64,000 nt of DNA from Streptomyces regalis (GTDB lineage: Bacteria; Actinomycetota; Actinomycetes; Streptomycetales; Streptomycetaceae). Location: positions 1-64,000 of the forward strand of contig NZ_LLZG01000036.1 in NCBI RefSeq assembly GCF_001509475.1, read 5' to 3'. Position numbers and translations under genes: made by a program. Numbering within the stretch: the stretch's first letter is position 1; each line of letters opens with the position of its first letter. The notes beneath the pieces were generated by a model that saw only the letters and a list, made by a program, of their open reading frames with translations, ran no database searches and was not told the origin of the DNA. Positions 24,134-32,995 of this stretch are shown piece by piece.

Positions 24134-25726
24134 ATGACCCAGGACGTACGCCAGGAGCCGGCCGCCGAGACCGGCCCGGCGGCCGGCAGCGGCTGGCTGC
24201 TCGCCATGACGTCACTGGCCGCCGTGCTGATGACGCTGGACATCACCGTCGTCAACGTCGCCTTGCCCGAAGTCGCCGCCGATCTCGACGCCGGACTGAC
24301 CGGCCTCCAGTGGGTGGTGAACGCCTACACGCTGGCCTTCGCCGCCCTCCTGCTGCCCGCGGGCGCGTTGTCCGATCGCATAGGCCGCCGCAGCATGTTC
24401 CTGACCGGTGTCGCGGTCTTCACCGCCGCGTCGGCGGGCTGCGGTGCCGCACCCGGCGTCGGGACGCTGATCGCCTGCCGCGCCGTGCAGGGCCTGGGCG
24501 GGGCGATGGTGATGTCGACCGCGCTCGCCCTCATCGCCGGGGCCTACGAGAGTCGGCGCCGCCAGTCGGCCATCGGGATGTTCTCCGCGGCGGGCGGCGT
24601 CGCGGCCGCCCTCGGCCCGCTGGTGGGCGGCGCCGTGGTGGAGGGCCTCGACTGGCGGTGGATCTTCTACCTCAACCTGCCGGTCGGCGTCCTCATCCTC
24701 GTCGGCACCGTGCTGCGCGTGCCGGGCGACCGCACCGGCCAACTGCCCCGCCCCGAAGGCCGGTTCGACCTCGGCGGGCTGCTCCTCGCCGCCGGGGCGC
24801 TGCTCGGCCTCAACTACGGCCTGGTGACCGGCCCCGAGGACGGCTGGACCTCGGCCTCCGCCCTGCTGCCCCTCGTCGCCGGGGCGCTGCTCGTCGCCGC
24901 GTTCACGGCGTGGGAGGTGAAGCGCCGAGACGCGGCGATGTTCGACGTACGGCTGCTGCGGGTGCCGTCGTTCACCGGCGCGATCGTGCTCAGCTTCGTC
25001 TGCCGGGTCGTCAGCTTCGGTGTGCTGCCGTACCTGATCCTGTGGCTGTCGGGGATGCTCGGGTACAGCCCGCTGGGCACCGGGCTGCGTCTGCTGGCGA
25101 TGACGGCCTTCATCATGCTGGTCGCTCCCTTCAGCGGGCTGTTCCTGAAGCTGATGCCGACGCGTGGTGTCATGGCGCTCGGCACGGGGATCACCGCGGT
25201 CGGGCTGCTCACCATGGCGCGGGTCGGGCCCGACGACTCCTGGCTGGTGATGCTGCCCGGACTGGTGCTGCTCGGCATCGGCGGGGCGATCGCCTTTCCG
25301 CCACTGATGGGCATCGCCGTCGGAGTCGTACCGCCGGAGCGGGCGGGTATGGCGTCCGGGATGACCAACACGTTCTTCCCGCTCGGCACGGCGGCCGGAG
25401 TGGCCGCCTTCGGCGCCGTGTTCAGCACCCGCATCGACAACGACCTCGACGACGCGCGGCTCGCCGCGCTCAACGTCCCGGAAGGCATGCGGCAACAGGT
25501 GAGGGACGCCGTGGCCGCCGGGCAGTTCGGACAGCTCGAACGCGCCCTGCCGACCGCCGCCCGTGAACCGGTCCTCGACGCGGCCCGTTCCGCGCTCACC
25601 GGCGGCCTGGCGACGATCTGCCTCGCGGCGGCCGTGGTCAGCCTGCTCGCCGCCCTCGCCTCGTGGACGCTCATCCGCGACCGGGACCAGCTGACCGCGA
25701 AGGAGCCGGCCGATGCCCCTGCCTGA
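24134..25726 (+). CDS. EmrB/QacA-type MFS exporter (probable metallophore export)
   Basis: A 530-residue DHA2-family transporter with about 14 hydrophobic segments; signatures MTLDITVVNVALPEVAADL and GLQWVVNAYTLAFAALLLPAGALSD lie in the first helices. The ATG at 24134 has AAGGGG eight bases upstream and is preferred over the ATG at 24113. It is the first gene of an operon with a methyltransferase and two half ABC transporters, all with overlapping stops and starts, under a TetR-type operator. By position it probably exports the salicylate-derived metallophore, but an intermediate-detoxifying role is possible. Confidence 0.9.
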   Translation: MTQDVRQEPAAETGPAAGSGWLLAMTSLAAVLMTLDITVVNVALPEVAADLDAGLTGLQWVVNAYTLAFAALLLPAGALSDRIGRRSMFLTGVAVFTAASAGCGAAPGVGTLIACRAVQGLGGAMVMSTALALIAGAYESRRRQSAIGMFSAAGGVAAALGPLVGGAVVEGLDWRWIFYLNLPVGVLILVGTVLRVPGDRTGQLPRPEGRFDLGGLLLAAGALLGLNYGLVTGPEDGWTSASALLPLVAGALLVAAFTAWEVKRRDAAMFDVRLLRVPSFTGAIVLSFVCRVVSFGVLPYLILWLSGMLGYSPLGTGLRLLAMTAFIMLVAPFSGLFLKLMPTRGVMALGTGITAVGLLTMARVGPDDSWLVMLPGLVLLGIGGAIAFPPLMGIAVGVVPPERAGMASGMTNTFFPLGTAAGVAAFGAVFSTRIDNDLDDARLAALNVPEGMRQQVRDAVAAGQFGQLERALPTAAREPVLDAARSALTGGLATICLAAAVVSLLAALASWTLIRDRDQLTAKEPADAPA

Positions 25727-26462
25727 CACCACCGCCGTCCACGACCTCTACGGTCCGGCCGCCGAGTTCTACGACCTGCTCGCCGCTCCCGCCTGGGCGC
25801 GGCTCGGCCCGCTGCTGCACCGTGCCCTGGACGGCGTCGACCCGGCGGACGGACCCCTGCTCGACATCGGCGCGGGCACCGGTCTGTCCACCGAGGCCGC
25901 CGCCGACGCCGTTCCCGGCGCGCAGGTGCTGGCGGTGGAGCCGTCCGCCGGGATGCGCATCGCGCTGTCCACCCGGCTCGCCTGCCGCTCCGCGCTCGCC
26001 GAGCGGGTCACCGTCACCGCGGGCACGGTCCACGACGCGCGGCTGCCGGGCCGCCTGTGCGCGGCCGTCGCCCTGGGCGTCGTAGGACATCTCGGGTCCG
26101 CTGAACGCGCCGCGCTGTGGCGGCTGTTGAGCGAGCGGCTGGCGCCCGGAGCGCCCGCCGTCGTCGACGTCCTCGACCGCACCGCACCCCCGACCCGGGC
26201 CCCGCTGCGGCTGGCGACGCGTCGCGTGGGCGACCTGACCTACGAGTCGTGGAGTGAGGGCGCCGACGACGGCTGGACCCTCACCTACCGCGTGCGCGAC
26301 GGGGAGACGGTCGTCCGTGAACACGCCGTACCGCTGCCCTGGTCGGGGATCGGCATCGACGTCCTCGCCGAGGAAGCCGGCGCCGCCGGACTCCTCTGCA
26401 CGCCGCTCGCCCCCGACTTCGCCGTATTCCGTCCCGTCACCACCCGAGAGGAACACTCATGA
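25713..26462 (+). CDS. Class I SAM-dependent methyltransferase
   Basis: A 249-residue methyltransferase. Motif I is LLDIGAGTGLSTEAAAD near residue 50, and the acidic end of beta 2 is VLAVEPSAGMR near 75. The opening YGPAAEFYDLL resembles small-molecule N- or O-methyltransferases of the Methyltransf_25/11 class. It overlaps the exporter 3' end by 14 bp and the following ABC gene by 4 bp (ATGA at 26459). Its substrate is unknown; a late methylation of the metallophore is a plausible role, alongside the embedded domain of the NRPS and the OMT-like gene at 30048. Confidence 0.85.
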   Translation: MPLPDTTAVHDLYGPAAEFYDLLAAPAWARLGPLLHRALDGVDPADGPLLDIGAGTGLSTEAAADAVPGAQVLAVEPSAGMRIALSTRLACRSALAERVTVTAGTVHDARLPGRLCAAVALGVVGHLGSAERAALWRLLSERLAPGAPAVVDVLDRTAPPTRAPLRLATRRVGDLTYESWSEGADDGWTLTYRVRDGETVVREHAVPLPWSGIGIDVLAEEAGAAGLLCTPLAPDFAVFRPVTTREEHS

Positions 26463-28261
26463 CCGGCGCGGCCCTCGCGGACACGCGAGAGGGCACCCCC
26501 GACACCGCCCCTCTGCCACCGGAGGACCCCGGCAAGCCGCCAGGCCTCGGTGACCTGCTCGCCCCTGTACGCGGGCGCCTGATCGCCGCGGTCGTCGCGC
26601 AGGCGGCCGCCGCGGTCTGCTCGATGATCCCGTTCATCGCGGTCGCCGAACTGGCCCGTGCCCTGCTGGCGTCCGGCGGCCCGGACGAGAGCCGCGCCTG
26701 GGCCGCGGCCTGGACCGCCGTGGCGGCCCTGGTGGCCCGGCTCGTGCTGTACGCCACCGCCGGCGTCCTCACCCACCACGCTGACGCCGACTTCCAACTC
26801 GGGCTGCGCCGCCGCATAGCCCGGCACCTCGGGCGGTTGCCGCTCGGCTGGTTCACCGAGAACAGCTCGGGCGAGGTGAAGAAGGCGGCGGGCGACAACA
26901 TCTCCACGCTGCACCACCTGGTCGCGCACACCGCGCTGGAGGTCACCGCCGCGGTCGTCGCGCCGCTGACCGCTCTGGTCTATCTGCTGACCGTGGACTG
27001 GCGGCTCACCCTCGTCGCCCTGCTCCCGCTCCTGCTCGGCGCCTACTTCTTCAAGCAGGCCATGTCCGGCGGCGAGGAGGTCACGGCCCGCTTCTTCGGC
27101 GCGATGGGCGGCGTGAACGCGGCCGTCGTCGAGCTCGTCCACGGCATCACGGTGATCAAGGCATACGGCCGTACCTCGCGCGCCCATCGCGCCTACGACG
27201 ACGCGGCCGACAGCTTCTCCGTCTTCTTCCGTGACTGGATCATGAGTACGACGCGGGCGAGCACGTCAGCCGGCCTCGCCCTGTCCGGCCCGGCCGCCCT
27301 GCTCGTCGCCACCGCCGCGGGCACCCTGTTCGTCACCCAGGGCTGGACCGACGCCGTCGACCTCGTGCCGTTCGTCCTGCTGGGACCGGCGCTGACCGGG
27401 TCCGTGATGGGACTCGCCCAGTCCGGGCACGCCGTCCAGGGCGGCCTGCAGAGCGCCCGCGAGATCCACGCGCTGCTGGCAGCCCCCGCCCTGCCCGAGG
27501 CGCCCGAGCCTGCGGCGCCGGGAGCGGACGGCCGCGTCGAGCTGACCGGCGTCGGCTTCAGCTACGACGGTGCCACGGACGTCCTGAGCGGCATCGACCT
27601 GACCCTGCGGCCGGGCACCGTCACCGCCCTGGTCGGCGCCTCCGGCTCGGGCAAGTCCACCCTCGCCCGGCTGGTGCCCCGCTTCTGGGACACGACCGCA
27701 GGCACGGTGCGGATCGGCGGCACGGACGTCCGGGACATCGACCCGAACGACCTGTACCACCAGGTGTCCTTCGTCTTCCAGGAACCCCATCTGCTGCGCA
27801 CGACCGTCCACGACAACATCCGGCTCGGCCGTCCGAATGCCGACGACGTGGCCGTGGAGCAGGCCGCGCGCGCCGCGCACATCCATGAGCGGATCACCGT
27901 GCTGCCGCGCGGCTACGACTCGGTGGTCGGCGAGGACGCGTTGCTCTCCGGCGGTGAGTCCCAACGCCTGTCCGTGGCAAGGGCGTTGCTCGCCGACGCG
28001 CCCGTCCTCGTCCTCGACGAGGCGACCTCCTTCGCCGACCCCGAGTCCGAGGCGGCCGTCCAGCAGGCCCTGTCCGCGCTGGCCGCGGGGCGCACGCTGC
28101 TGGTCATCGCCCACCGGCTCGCGACCGTACGGGACGCCGACCACATCGTCGTCCTGGACGGCGGACACATCGCCGAACAGGGCACTCACGCCGAACTGCT
28201 GGCCCTGGACGGCCGCTACGCCCGCATGTGGGCCCTCCAGCAGAAGGGAGCCGCGCGATGA
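26459..28261 (+). CDS. ABC half-transporter 1 (YbtP/IrtA-like)
   Basis: A 600-residue type IV ABC protein: a six-helix transmembrane domain (about 30-330), then an ATPase with Walker A GASGSGKST, signature LSGGESQRLSVARALL, Walker B VLVLDEATSFAD and the H-loop VIAHRLATV. The transmembrane part contains LPLGWFTENSSGEVKKAAGDN, a hallmark of the siderophore-associated YbtP/IrtA group. Relatives in yersiniabactin and mycobactin systems import the metal-siderophore complex despite an exporter fold, so direction cannot be set from sequence. It overlaps its partner gene (ATGA at 28258), pointing to a heterodimer. Confidence 0.9.
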   Translation: MTGAALADTREGTPDTAPLPPEDPGKPPGLGDLLAPVRGRLIAAVVAQAAAAVCSMIPFIAVAELARALLASGGPDESRAWAAAWTAVAALVARLVLYATAGVLTHHADADFQLGLRRRIARHLGRLPLGWFTENSSGEVKKAAGDNISTLHHLVAHTALEVTAAVVAPLTALVYLLTVDWRLTLVALLPLLLGAYFFKQAMSGGEEVTARFFGAMGGVNAAVVELVHGITVIKAYGRTSRAHRAYDDAADSFSVFFRDWIMSTTRASTSAGLALSGPAALLVATAAGTLFVTQGWTDAVDLVPFVLLGPALTGSVMGLAQSGHAVQGGLQSAREIHALLAAPALPEAPEPAAPGADGRVELTGVGFSYDGATDVLSGIDLTLRPGTVTALVGASGSGKSTLARLVPRFWDTTAGTVRIGGTDVRDIDPNDLYHQVSFVFQEPHLLRTTVHDNIRLGRPNADDVAVEQAARAAHIHERITVLPRGYDSVVGEDALLSGGESQRLSVARALLADAPVLVLDEATSFADPESEAAVQQALSALAAGRTLLVIAHRLATVRDADHIVVLDGGHIAEQGTHAELLALDGRYARMWALQQKGAAR

Positions 28262-29994
28262 CCGCGCTGCTGACACGCGTACTGGGACGGGAGCAGACCG
28301 AGGGGCTGCGCCGCGTCCTGCTCTGGGCGGCCGGCGCCGCCGCCCTCCAGGGAGTGGCGTACGCCCTGCTGGTGCCGCTGCTGACCCGGCTCCTCGGGGA
28401 CGACCCGGAGGCCGCCTGGCCGTGGGTCGCCGCCCTCGCTGCCGCGACGGTCGCCTACGGGGCCGCCGCGTTCGGCGCGACCGTGCGGGGCAATCGCTTC
28501 AGCGCCGAGCTCGGGCGCACCCTGCACCACCGCATCGGTGACCATGTCGTCGCGCTGCCGCTCGGCTGGTTCGGCGGCGAACGCACCGGCCCGCTGGGCC
28601 AGTTGGCGGGACAGGGTGTCGTCCAGGTGATGAACGCCGCCGCCAACCTGCTGCGGCCGCTGTGCAACGCCTTCGTCACGCCCGCCGTCGTCGTCCTGGC
28701 CACGTTCGTCTTCGACTGGCGGCTCGCGCTGGCCATGGTGGTGGCGGCGCCGGTCGCGGCCGCCGCGTACCGCTGGTCCGGGCGGCTGATGTCCCGCGTC
28801 GACCGGCAGTCCCATGCCGCCGCGGCCGAGACCGCGGACCGGCTGGTGGAGTTCGCCCGGCACCAGCCCGCGCTGCGGGCCTTCGGCCGGACCGCCGAGG
28901 ACCATGAACTCCTCGACGCCGCCCTGCGCGACCAGCAGGCCAGGGCCCGCGCCGCCGTACGCATCGGCGTGCCCGGCATCGCGGGCTTCGCGCTCGCCGT
29001 GCAGCTCTGCTTCACCTGCGTCCTGCTGCTCGGCACGGTCCTGGCGGTGGACGGATCGGTCGGCGCCGGTGAACTGATCGCGGTGCTCGTGCTGGCCGTG
29101 CGCTTCGTCGAACCCATGGGCGCCGCAGCCGAGTTGGGCGGCTCCCTGCGGATGGCCCGCGGCACCCTGGAGCGCCTGGACGAGACGCTGGCCGCCGATC
29201 CGCTGCCGCAGCCGGAGACCGCGGCGCCGCTCCCGGAGGCGTACGGCATCGAACTCGACGGTGTCTCCTTCGACTACGGCGACGGGCGCACCGTACTCGA
29301 CGGGCTCGACCTGCGTGTCCCCGCCGGGCACACCGTGGCGCTGGTCGGCCCCTCCGGCTCGGGCAAGACGACGGTGACGCGGCTCATGGCCCGCTTCTGG
29401 GACGTGACGGCGGGCACGGTCCGCGTGGGCGGCACGGATGTCCGCGATCTGACGACAGACCAGCTGATGGCGCGGCTCGCCATGGTCTTCCAGGACGTGT
29501 ACCTCTTCGCAGGCACGATCGAGGAGAACATCCGCGCCGGACGCGAGGACGCCACGGACGAAGAAGTGCGCTTGGCCGGGCGGCTCGCCCGCGTCGACGA
29601 GATCGCCGAGCGGCTCCCGGACGGCTGGGCCGCCCGTGTCGGCGAGGGCGGCGCGGCCCTGTCCGGCGGCGAGCGGCAGCGCATCTCCCTCGCCCGTGCC
29701 CTGCTCAAGCAGGCCCCGATCGTGCTGCTCGACGAGGCGACCTCGGCGCTCGACGCCGAGAACGAGGCCGCAGTTCAGCAGGCCCTGACCGCGCTCACCG
29801 CGGACCGGACCGTGCTGGTCGTCGCCCACCGCCTCGACACCATCCGGGGTGCCGACCTGATCGCGTTCCTGGAGGGCGGGCGGATCGTCGAGCAGGGAAC
29901 CCATGAGGAGCTGATGGCGCTCGGCGGACGCTATGCGGCGTTCTGGGCCGAGCGGGAGCAGGCGAGCGGGTGGCGTCTGGCGGCGCGTCCGTAA
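28258..29994 (+). CDS. ABC half-transporter 2 (YbtQ/IrtB-like)
   Basis: A 578-residue partner of the preceding gene, with a six-helix transmembrane domain (about 15-310, including LPLGWFGGERTGPLGQLAGQG) and a complete ATPase: Walker A GPSGSGKTT, signature LSGGERQRISLARALL, Walker B IVLLDEATSALD and the H-loop VVAHRLDTI. The ATG at 28258 overlaps the upstream stop. It ends the rightward operon; a strong bidirectional terminator follows at once. Together the two halves resemble YbtP/YbtQ and IrtA/IrtB, but which face releases substrate is uncertain. Confidence 0.9.
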   Translation: MTALLTRVLGREQTEGLRRVLLWAAGAAALQGVAYALLVPLLTRLLGDDPEAAWPWVAALAAATVAYGAAAFGATVRGNRFSAELGRTLHHRIGDHVVALPLGWFGGERTGPLGQLAGQGVVQVMNAAANLLRPLCNAFVTPAVVVLATFVFDWRLALAMVVAAPVAAAAYRWSGRLMSRVDRQSHAAAAETADRLVEFARHQPALRAFGRTAEDHELLDAALRDQQARARAAVRIGVPGIAGFALAVQLCFTCVLLLGTVLAVDGSVGAGELIAVLVLAVRFVEPMGAAAELGGSLRMARGTLERLDETLAADPLPQPETAAPLPEAYGIELDGVSFDYGDGRTVLDGLDLRVPAGHTVALVGPSGSGKTTVTRLMARFWDVTAGTVRVGGTDVRDLTTDQLMARLAMVFQDVYLFAGTIEENIRAGREDATDEEVRLAGRLARVDEIAERLPDGWAARVGEGGAALSGGERQRISLARALLKQAPIVLLDEATSALDAENEAAVQQALTALTADRTVLVVAHRLDTIRGADLIAFLEGGRIVEQGTHEELMALGGRYAAFWAEREQASGWRLAARP

Positions 29995-30000
29995 ATGTGT

Positions 30001-30037
30001 GGAAGGGCGGCACGGTGGATCACCGTGCCGCCCTTCC
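30001..30037. terminator. Bidirectional terminator between convergent operons
   Basis: A perfect 17-bp stem (GGAAGGGCGGCACGGTG and its complement at 30021-30037) has a 3-nt loop. It lies 6 bp after the ABC operon stop and 10 bp before the stop of the convergent methyltransferase gene, serving both directions. Confidence 0.9.
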
Positions 30038-30047
30038 ACTTTGCGTG

Positions 30048-31073
30048 TCACCCGGCGAGCGCGCAGGTCACCAGGTGGATGCCGGTTCCGGTGACCTGGC
30101 GGCCGGTGACCCGCAGCCCCGCCCGCGTCACCAGGTCGTCCAGCTGCCCGGGCGTACGTTCACGGCCGCTGAACAGCACCAGCAGCCGTAGATCCATGGC
30201 CGCGGCCACGTCGGCGCGGCGTCCGTCCGTGACCAGGTTCTCCACGACGAGGATCCTGCCGTCCTCGCCGGCCGCTTCGGCGCACCGGCGCAGGATCCGC
30301 TCGGCCTCTTCGTCGCTCCAGTCGTGCAGGACCCAGGTGAGCAGATACAGATCCGCTCCCGCGGGCAGCGGGTCGAAGAAGCTGCCCGGATGCACCGAGG
30401 CACGCTCCGCCAGCCCGGCCGACGCCAGCGCACGCCCGGCCTCCTCGGCCGCCTCCGGCAGGTCGAGCAGCGTGCCGCGCAGCCCGGGGCGCGCGGTGAG
30501 CAGCCGCGTGAGCAGCGATCCGGAACCGCCGCCGACGTCCACCACGTGTCCGCGCTCGGGCCAGGCGTACGCCGCGACGACCTCCGGTGCCGCGAACCTG
30601 GTGTGCGCGGCCATCAAGTCGGCGTAGGAGCGGGCGAGTTCGGGGTCGTCCAGGGTGTCCTGCCACAGGGACCGGCCGTGCACGAGGGGGTAGGCGGGCT
30701 CCCCGGTGCGCACGGTGTCCAGCAGGCGCCCGAACGCCTGGTCCATGCGCCCGCCCATGCCGTCCAGGTCGTACCAGGCGCGCAACCCGAACGCCCCGCT
30801 CTCCTTGAGGAGTTCGGCCGCAGGTGTCAGGGCGTACGTGTCCTCGACCGGCTCGGCGAAGACGCCTCGGCCGGTGAGCACGCGCAGCATGCGGCGCAGC
30901 GCGTCCGGGTCGGCGCCCGCGGCCCGGGCGAGGTCGGGCAGCGCCGTGTGACCGGCGGTGATGTGGTCGGCCAGGCGCAGGGTCGCCGCGACCCTGATCG
31001 CCCACGGGGTGACGAGGTCGGCGAGCGCGGCCAGGTCGACGCGCGAGGGGGCGGCTTCCGGAAGGGTGGTCAT
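30048..31073 (-). CDS. O-methyltransferase (Methyltransf_2, hydroxyneurosporene/OMT-like)
   Basis: A 341-residue two-domain SAM methyltransferase: an N-terminal winged-helix dimerisation part (LADLVTPWAIRVAATLRLADHI) and a catalytic domain with motif I VVDVGGGSGSLLTRLL near residue 175. The segment YLLTWVLHDWSDEEAERILRRC holds the catalytic His-Asp pair found in antibiotic OMTs. It is the last gene of the leftward NRPS operon. Candidate targets are the salicyl phenol, a thiol/thiazoline position or a carboxylate; sequence does not decide. In coelibactin-type clusters a similar gene lies at the same place. Confidence 0.85.
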   Translation of the reverse strand: MTTLPEAAPSRVDLAALADLVTPWAIRVAATLRLADHITAGHTALPDLARAAGADPDALRRMLRVLTGRGVFAEPVEDTYALTPAAELLKESGAFGLRAWYDLDGMGGRMDQAFGRLLDTVRTGEPAYPLVHGRSLWQDTLDDPELARSYADLMAAHTRFAAPEVVAAYAWPERGHVVDVGGGSGSLLTRLLTARPGLRGTLLDLPEAAEEAGRALASAGLAERASVHPGSFFDPLPAGADLYLLTWVLHDWSDEEAERILRRCAEAAGEDGRILVVENLVTDGRRADVAAAMDLRLLVLFSGRERTPGQLDDLVTRAGLRVTGRQVTGTGIHLVTCALAG

Positions 31074-31085
31074 GTCGCTCCAGCT

Positions 31086-31859
31086 TCAGGGGAGTACGGG
31101 GTGCACGGCAGGGGCGGACGCGCCGCAGACATCGAGGACGGCCGCGACGACCCGCTCCACCTGCGCGACCAGGTAGAAGTGACCGCCCGGCAGCACCCGG
31201 CTGCCGAAGGCGCCCGAGGTGGCGCTGCGCCACGCCGCCACGTCCGCCTCCGTGGCCTCCTCGTCGCGGTCCCCGGTGAGGGCGGTGAGGGAGCAGTGCA
31301 GCCGGGCGGTGGTGTCCGGGCGGTAGGTCTCGATGAGGCGGTAGTCGGCGCGTACGGCGGGCAGCAGCACGGCCCGTACCTCGGGGTCGTCGAGCAGAGC
31401 GGCGTGGGTGCCGTCGAGGCGGCGCAGTTCGGCGGCGAGGCCGTCGTCGTCCCGCAGGTGCACCGTGCCGGGGCGCTGGTGGTGTGGTCCGGGACGCCCG
31501 GAGACGACGACATGCCGCGGGCCCGCGCCCGAGCGCTCCAGCCGCAGGGCGGTCTCCCAGGCGACCGAGGCGCCCATGCTGTGCCCGAACAGGACGTGCT
31601 CCCGGTCCGGCCGGTCGGCGCGCAGCGCCTCGGCGACGGCACCGGCGAGCGCGTCCATGGTCTCGGCGGCGGGTTCCGTGAGCCGGTCCTGCCGGCCCGG
31701 GTACTGCACAGCCACGAGCTCCACATGCGGCGGCAGCAGCCGGGCCCAGGCGGTGTAGAAGGCGGCGCTGCCGCCCGCGTGCGGACAGCACACCACCGAC
31801 ACGCGCGCTGCCGGGCGGGGCAGCGGGCGGCGCAGCCAGGAGGAAGCAAAGCTGGTCAC
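31086..31859 (-). CDS. Type II thioesterase (GrsT/YbtT-like)
   Basis: A 257-residue alpha/beta hydrolase of the editing type II thioesterase family. The opening VSVVCCPHAGGSAAFYTAWARLLPPHVELVAVQYPGRQDRL is diagnostic; the nucleophile elbow is GHSMGASVAWE with Ser near residue 98, and the catalytic His is in LPGGHFYLV. The start is a GTG at 31859 behind a GGAG located in the end of the P450 gene. It would remove misloaded or stalled acyl groups from the NRPS carrier proteins. Longer open reading in the same frame overlapping the P450 gene is not real. Confidence 0.93.
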   Translation of the reverse strand: MTSFASSWLRRPLPRPAARVSVVCCPHAGGSAAFYTAWARLLPPHVELVAVQYPGRQDRLTEPAAETMDALAGAVAEALRADRPDREHVLFGHSMGASVAWETALRLERSGAGPRHVVVSGRPGPHHQRPGTVHLRDDDGLAAELRRLDGTHAALLDDPEVRAVLLPAVRADYRLIETYRPDTTARLHCSLTALTGDRDEEATEADVAAWRSATSGAFGSRVLPGGHFYLVAQVERVVAAVLDVCGASAPAVHPVLP

Positions 31860-31864
31860 AGGAG

Positions 31865-32995
31865 TCACTCCAGGTGGACGGGAAGCGCGGCGGGGCCGCG
31901 GCTCATGAAGTCGCCGGCACGGCGGAAACGGAAGTCGGGGGCGAGCCGCATCTTCGGGTACCGCCTGGTCAACACCTCGGCAGCCACACGCAGTTGGAGT
32001 CGGGTGAGGGAGGCGCCGAGGCAGGCGTGCGGGCCCTTGCCGAACGCCAGATGGGCGCGCACGCCCGGCCGGTCGGGCCGGAACGCGTCGGCGTCCGCAC
32101 CCCAGCGGGCCGGGTCGCGGTTGGCGGAGGCGACGACGGCGATCACCCGCTCCCCGGCCCGTACGGGTGTGTCGGCCACGGTGGTGTCGCGGGTGGCGGT
32201 ACGCATCTGCCACAGCGCCGGCGGGTCGAGGCGCAGCGACTCCTCGATCGCCTCCGGCAGTCCCTCGGCCCGCCAGTGGTCCTCGCGCAGCAGCCGCAGC
32301 ACGAGATTCCCCAGCGCATGGCGGAGGTTGGGCACCCCGGCCACGATCAGGAAGTGCAGGAAGGTCACCGCCTCGGTGCGGTCCAGCTGCTCCAGGACAC
32401 CGTTCAGGGCCGGGCCGTCGGCGGTCCGCAGCGCCCAGCGTTCGAAGGCGGGCCACTCGGGGTGCGCCCGTTGGCCGAGCAGGTCGGTGAAGGTGCCGGC
32501 CCACCGTTCGTAGGCCACCGCATCGGCCTCGTCCACCCCGCAGAAGGCGGCCAGCACGGCGCGCGGCAGTGGCACGGTGAACGCGGCGACCAGATCGGTG
32601 TCCGTGCCCTGCTCGAAGCGGCCCGCCAGCGTCTCGGCCCGTTCGCGTACGACGGGTTCCAGCTCCGCCACGACGGTGCGGGCGAAGGCGGGGGAGAGGA
32701 GCCGCCGCAGCCGTGTGTGCGCGGGCGGGTCGAGCTGGGAGAGGGCCAACTCCCGGTCCGCTTCAGGTGTGTCCGGTACGGAGGTGTTGTTGCGGCGGCT
32801 CGACCAGAGAGCCGGGTCCGCCAGCACCGCGCGCACATCCGCGTCGCGGACCACCACGTGCCAGCCGGGCAGCGGGGTCGAGACGGGCCGTTCGCGGCGC
32901 AGCGCGGCCAGCCGGGGATACGGGTCGTCCGTGTGCCTCAGGTCGAGTGGGTTGAAAGCAGCGGAGGGGCTGGAAGCAGCCGCCGAGGTGGTCAC
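31865..32995 (-). CDS. Cytochrome P450
   Basis: A 376-residue P450, slightly short for the family. The heme-binding loop is FGKGPHACLGASL (Cys near residue 327), and the ExxR motif is EESLRLDPP. The I helix reads FLIVAGVPNLRHALG, so the acid-alcohol pair expected after AG (usually [DE]-T) is replaced by Pro-Asn and no Thr is present; oxygen activation may differ from standard P450s, or the substrate may supply the hydroxyl. It is co-directional with and close to the thiazolinyl imide reductase. A P450 is present at this place in coelibactin-type clusters; its role is not established. Confidence 0.9.
   Translation of the reverse strand: MTTSAAASSPSAAFNPLDLRHTDDPYPRLAALRRERPVSTPLPGWHVVVRDADVRAVLADPALWSSRRNNTSVPDTPEADRELALSQLDPPAHTRLRRLLSPAFARTVVAELEPVVRERAETLAGRFEQGTDTDLVAAFTVPLPRAVLAAFCGVDEADAVAYERWAGTFTDLLGQRAHPEWPAFERWALRTADGPALNGVLEQLDRTEAVTFLHFLIVAGVPNLRHALGNLVLRLLREDHWRAEGLPEAIEESLRLDPPALWQMRTATRDTTVADTPVRAGERVIAVVASANRDPARWGADADAFRPDRPGVRAHLAFGKGPHACLGASLTRLQLRVAAEVLTRRYPKMRLAPDFRFRRAGDFMSRGPAALPVHLE

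Noticed and set aside
31860..32504. N-terminal extension of the type II thioesterase into the P450 gene
   Set aside because: The frame stays open by composition, but the thioesterase family starts at VTSFASSWLRR and a GTG with GGAG fits there.
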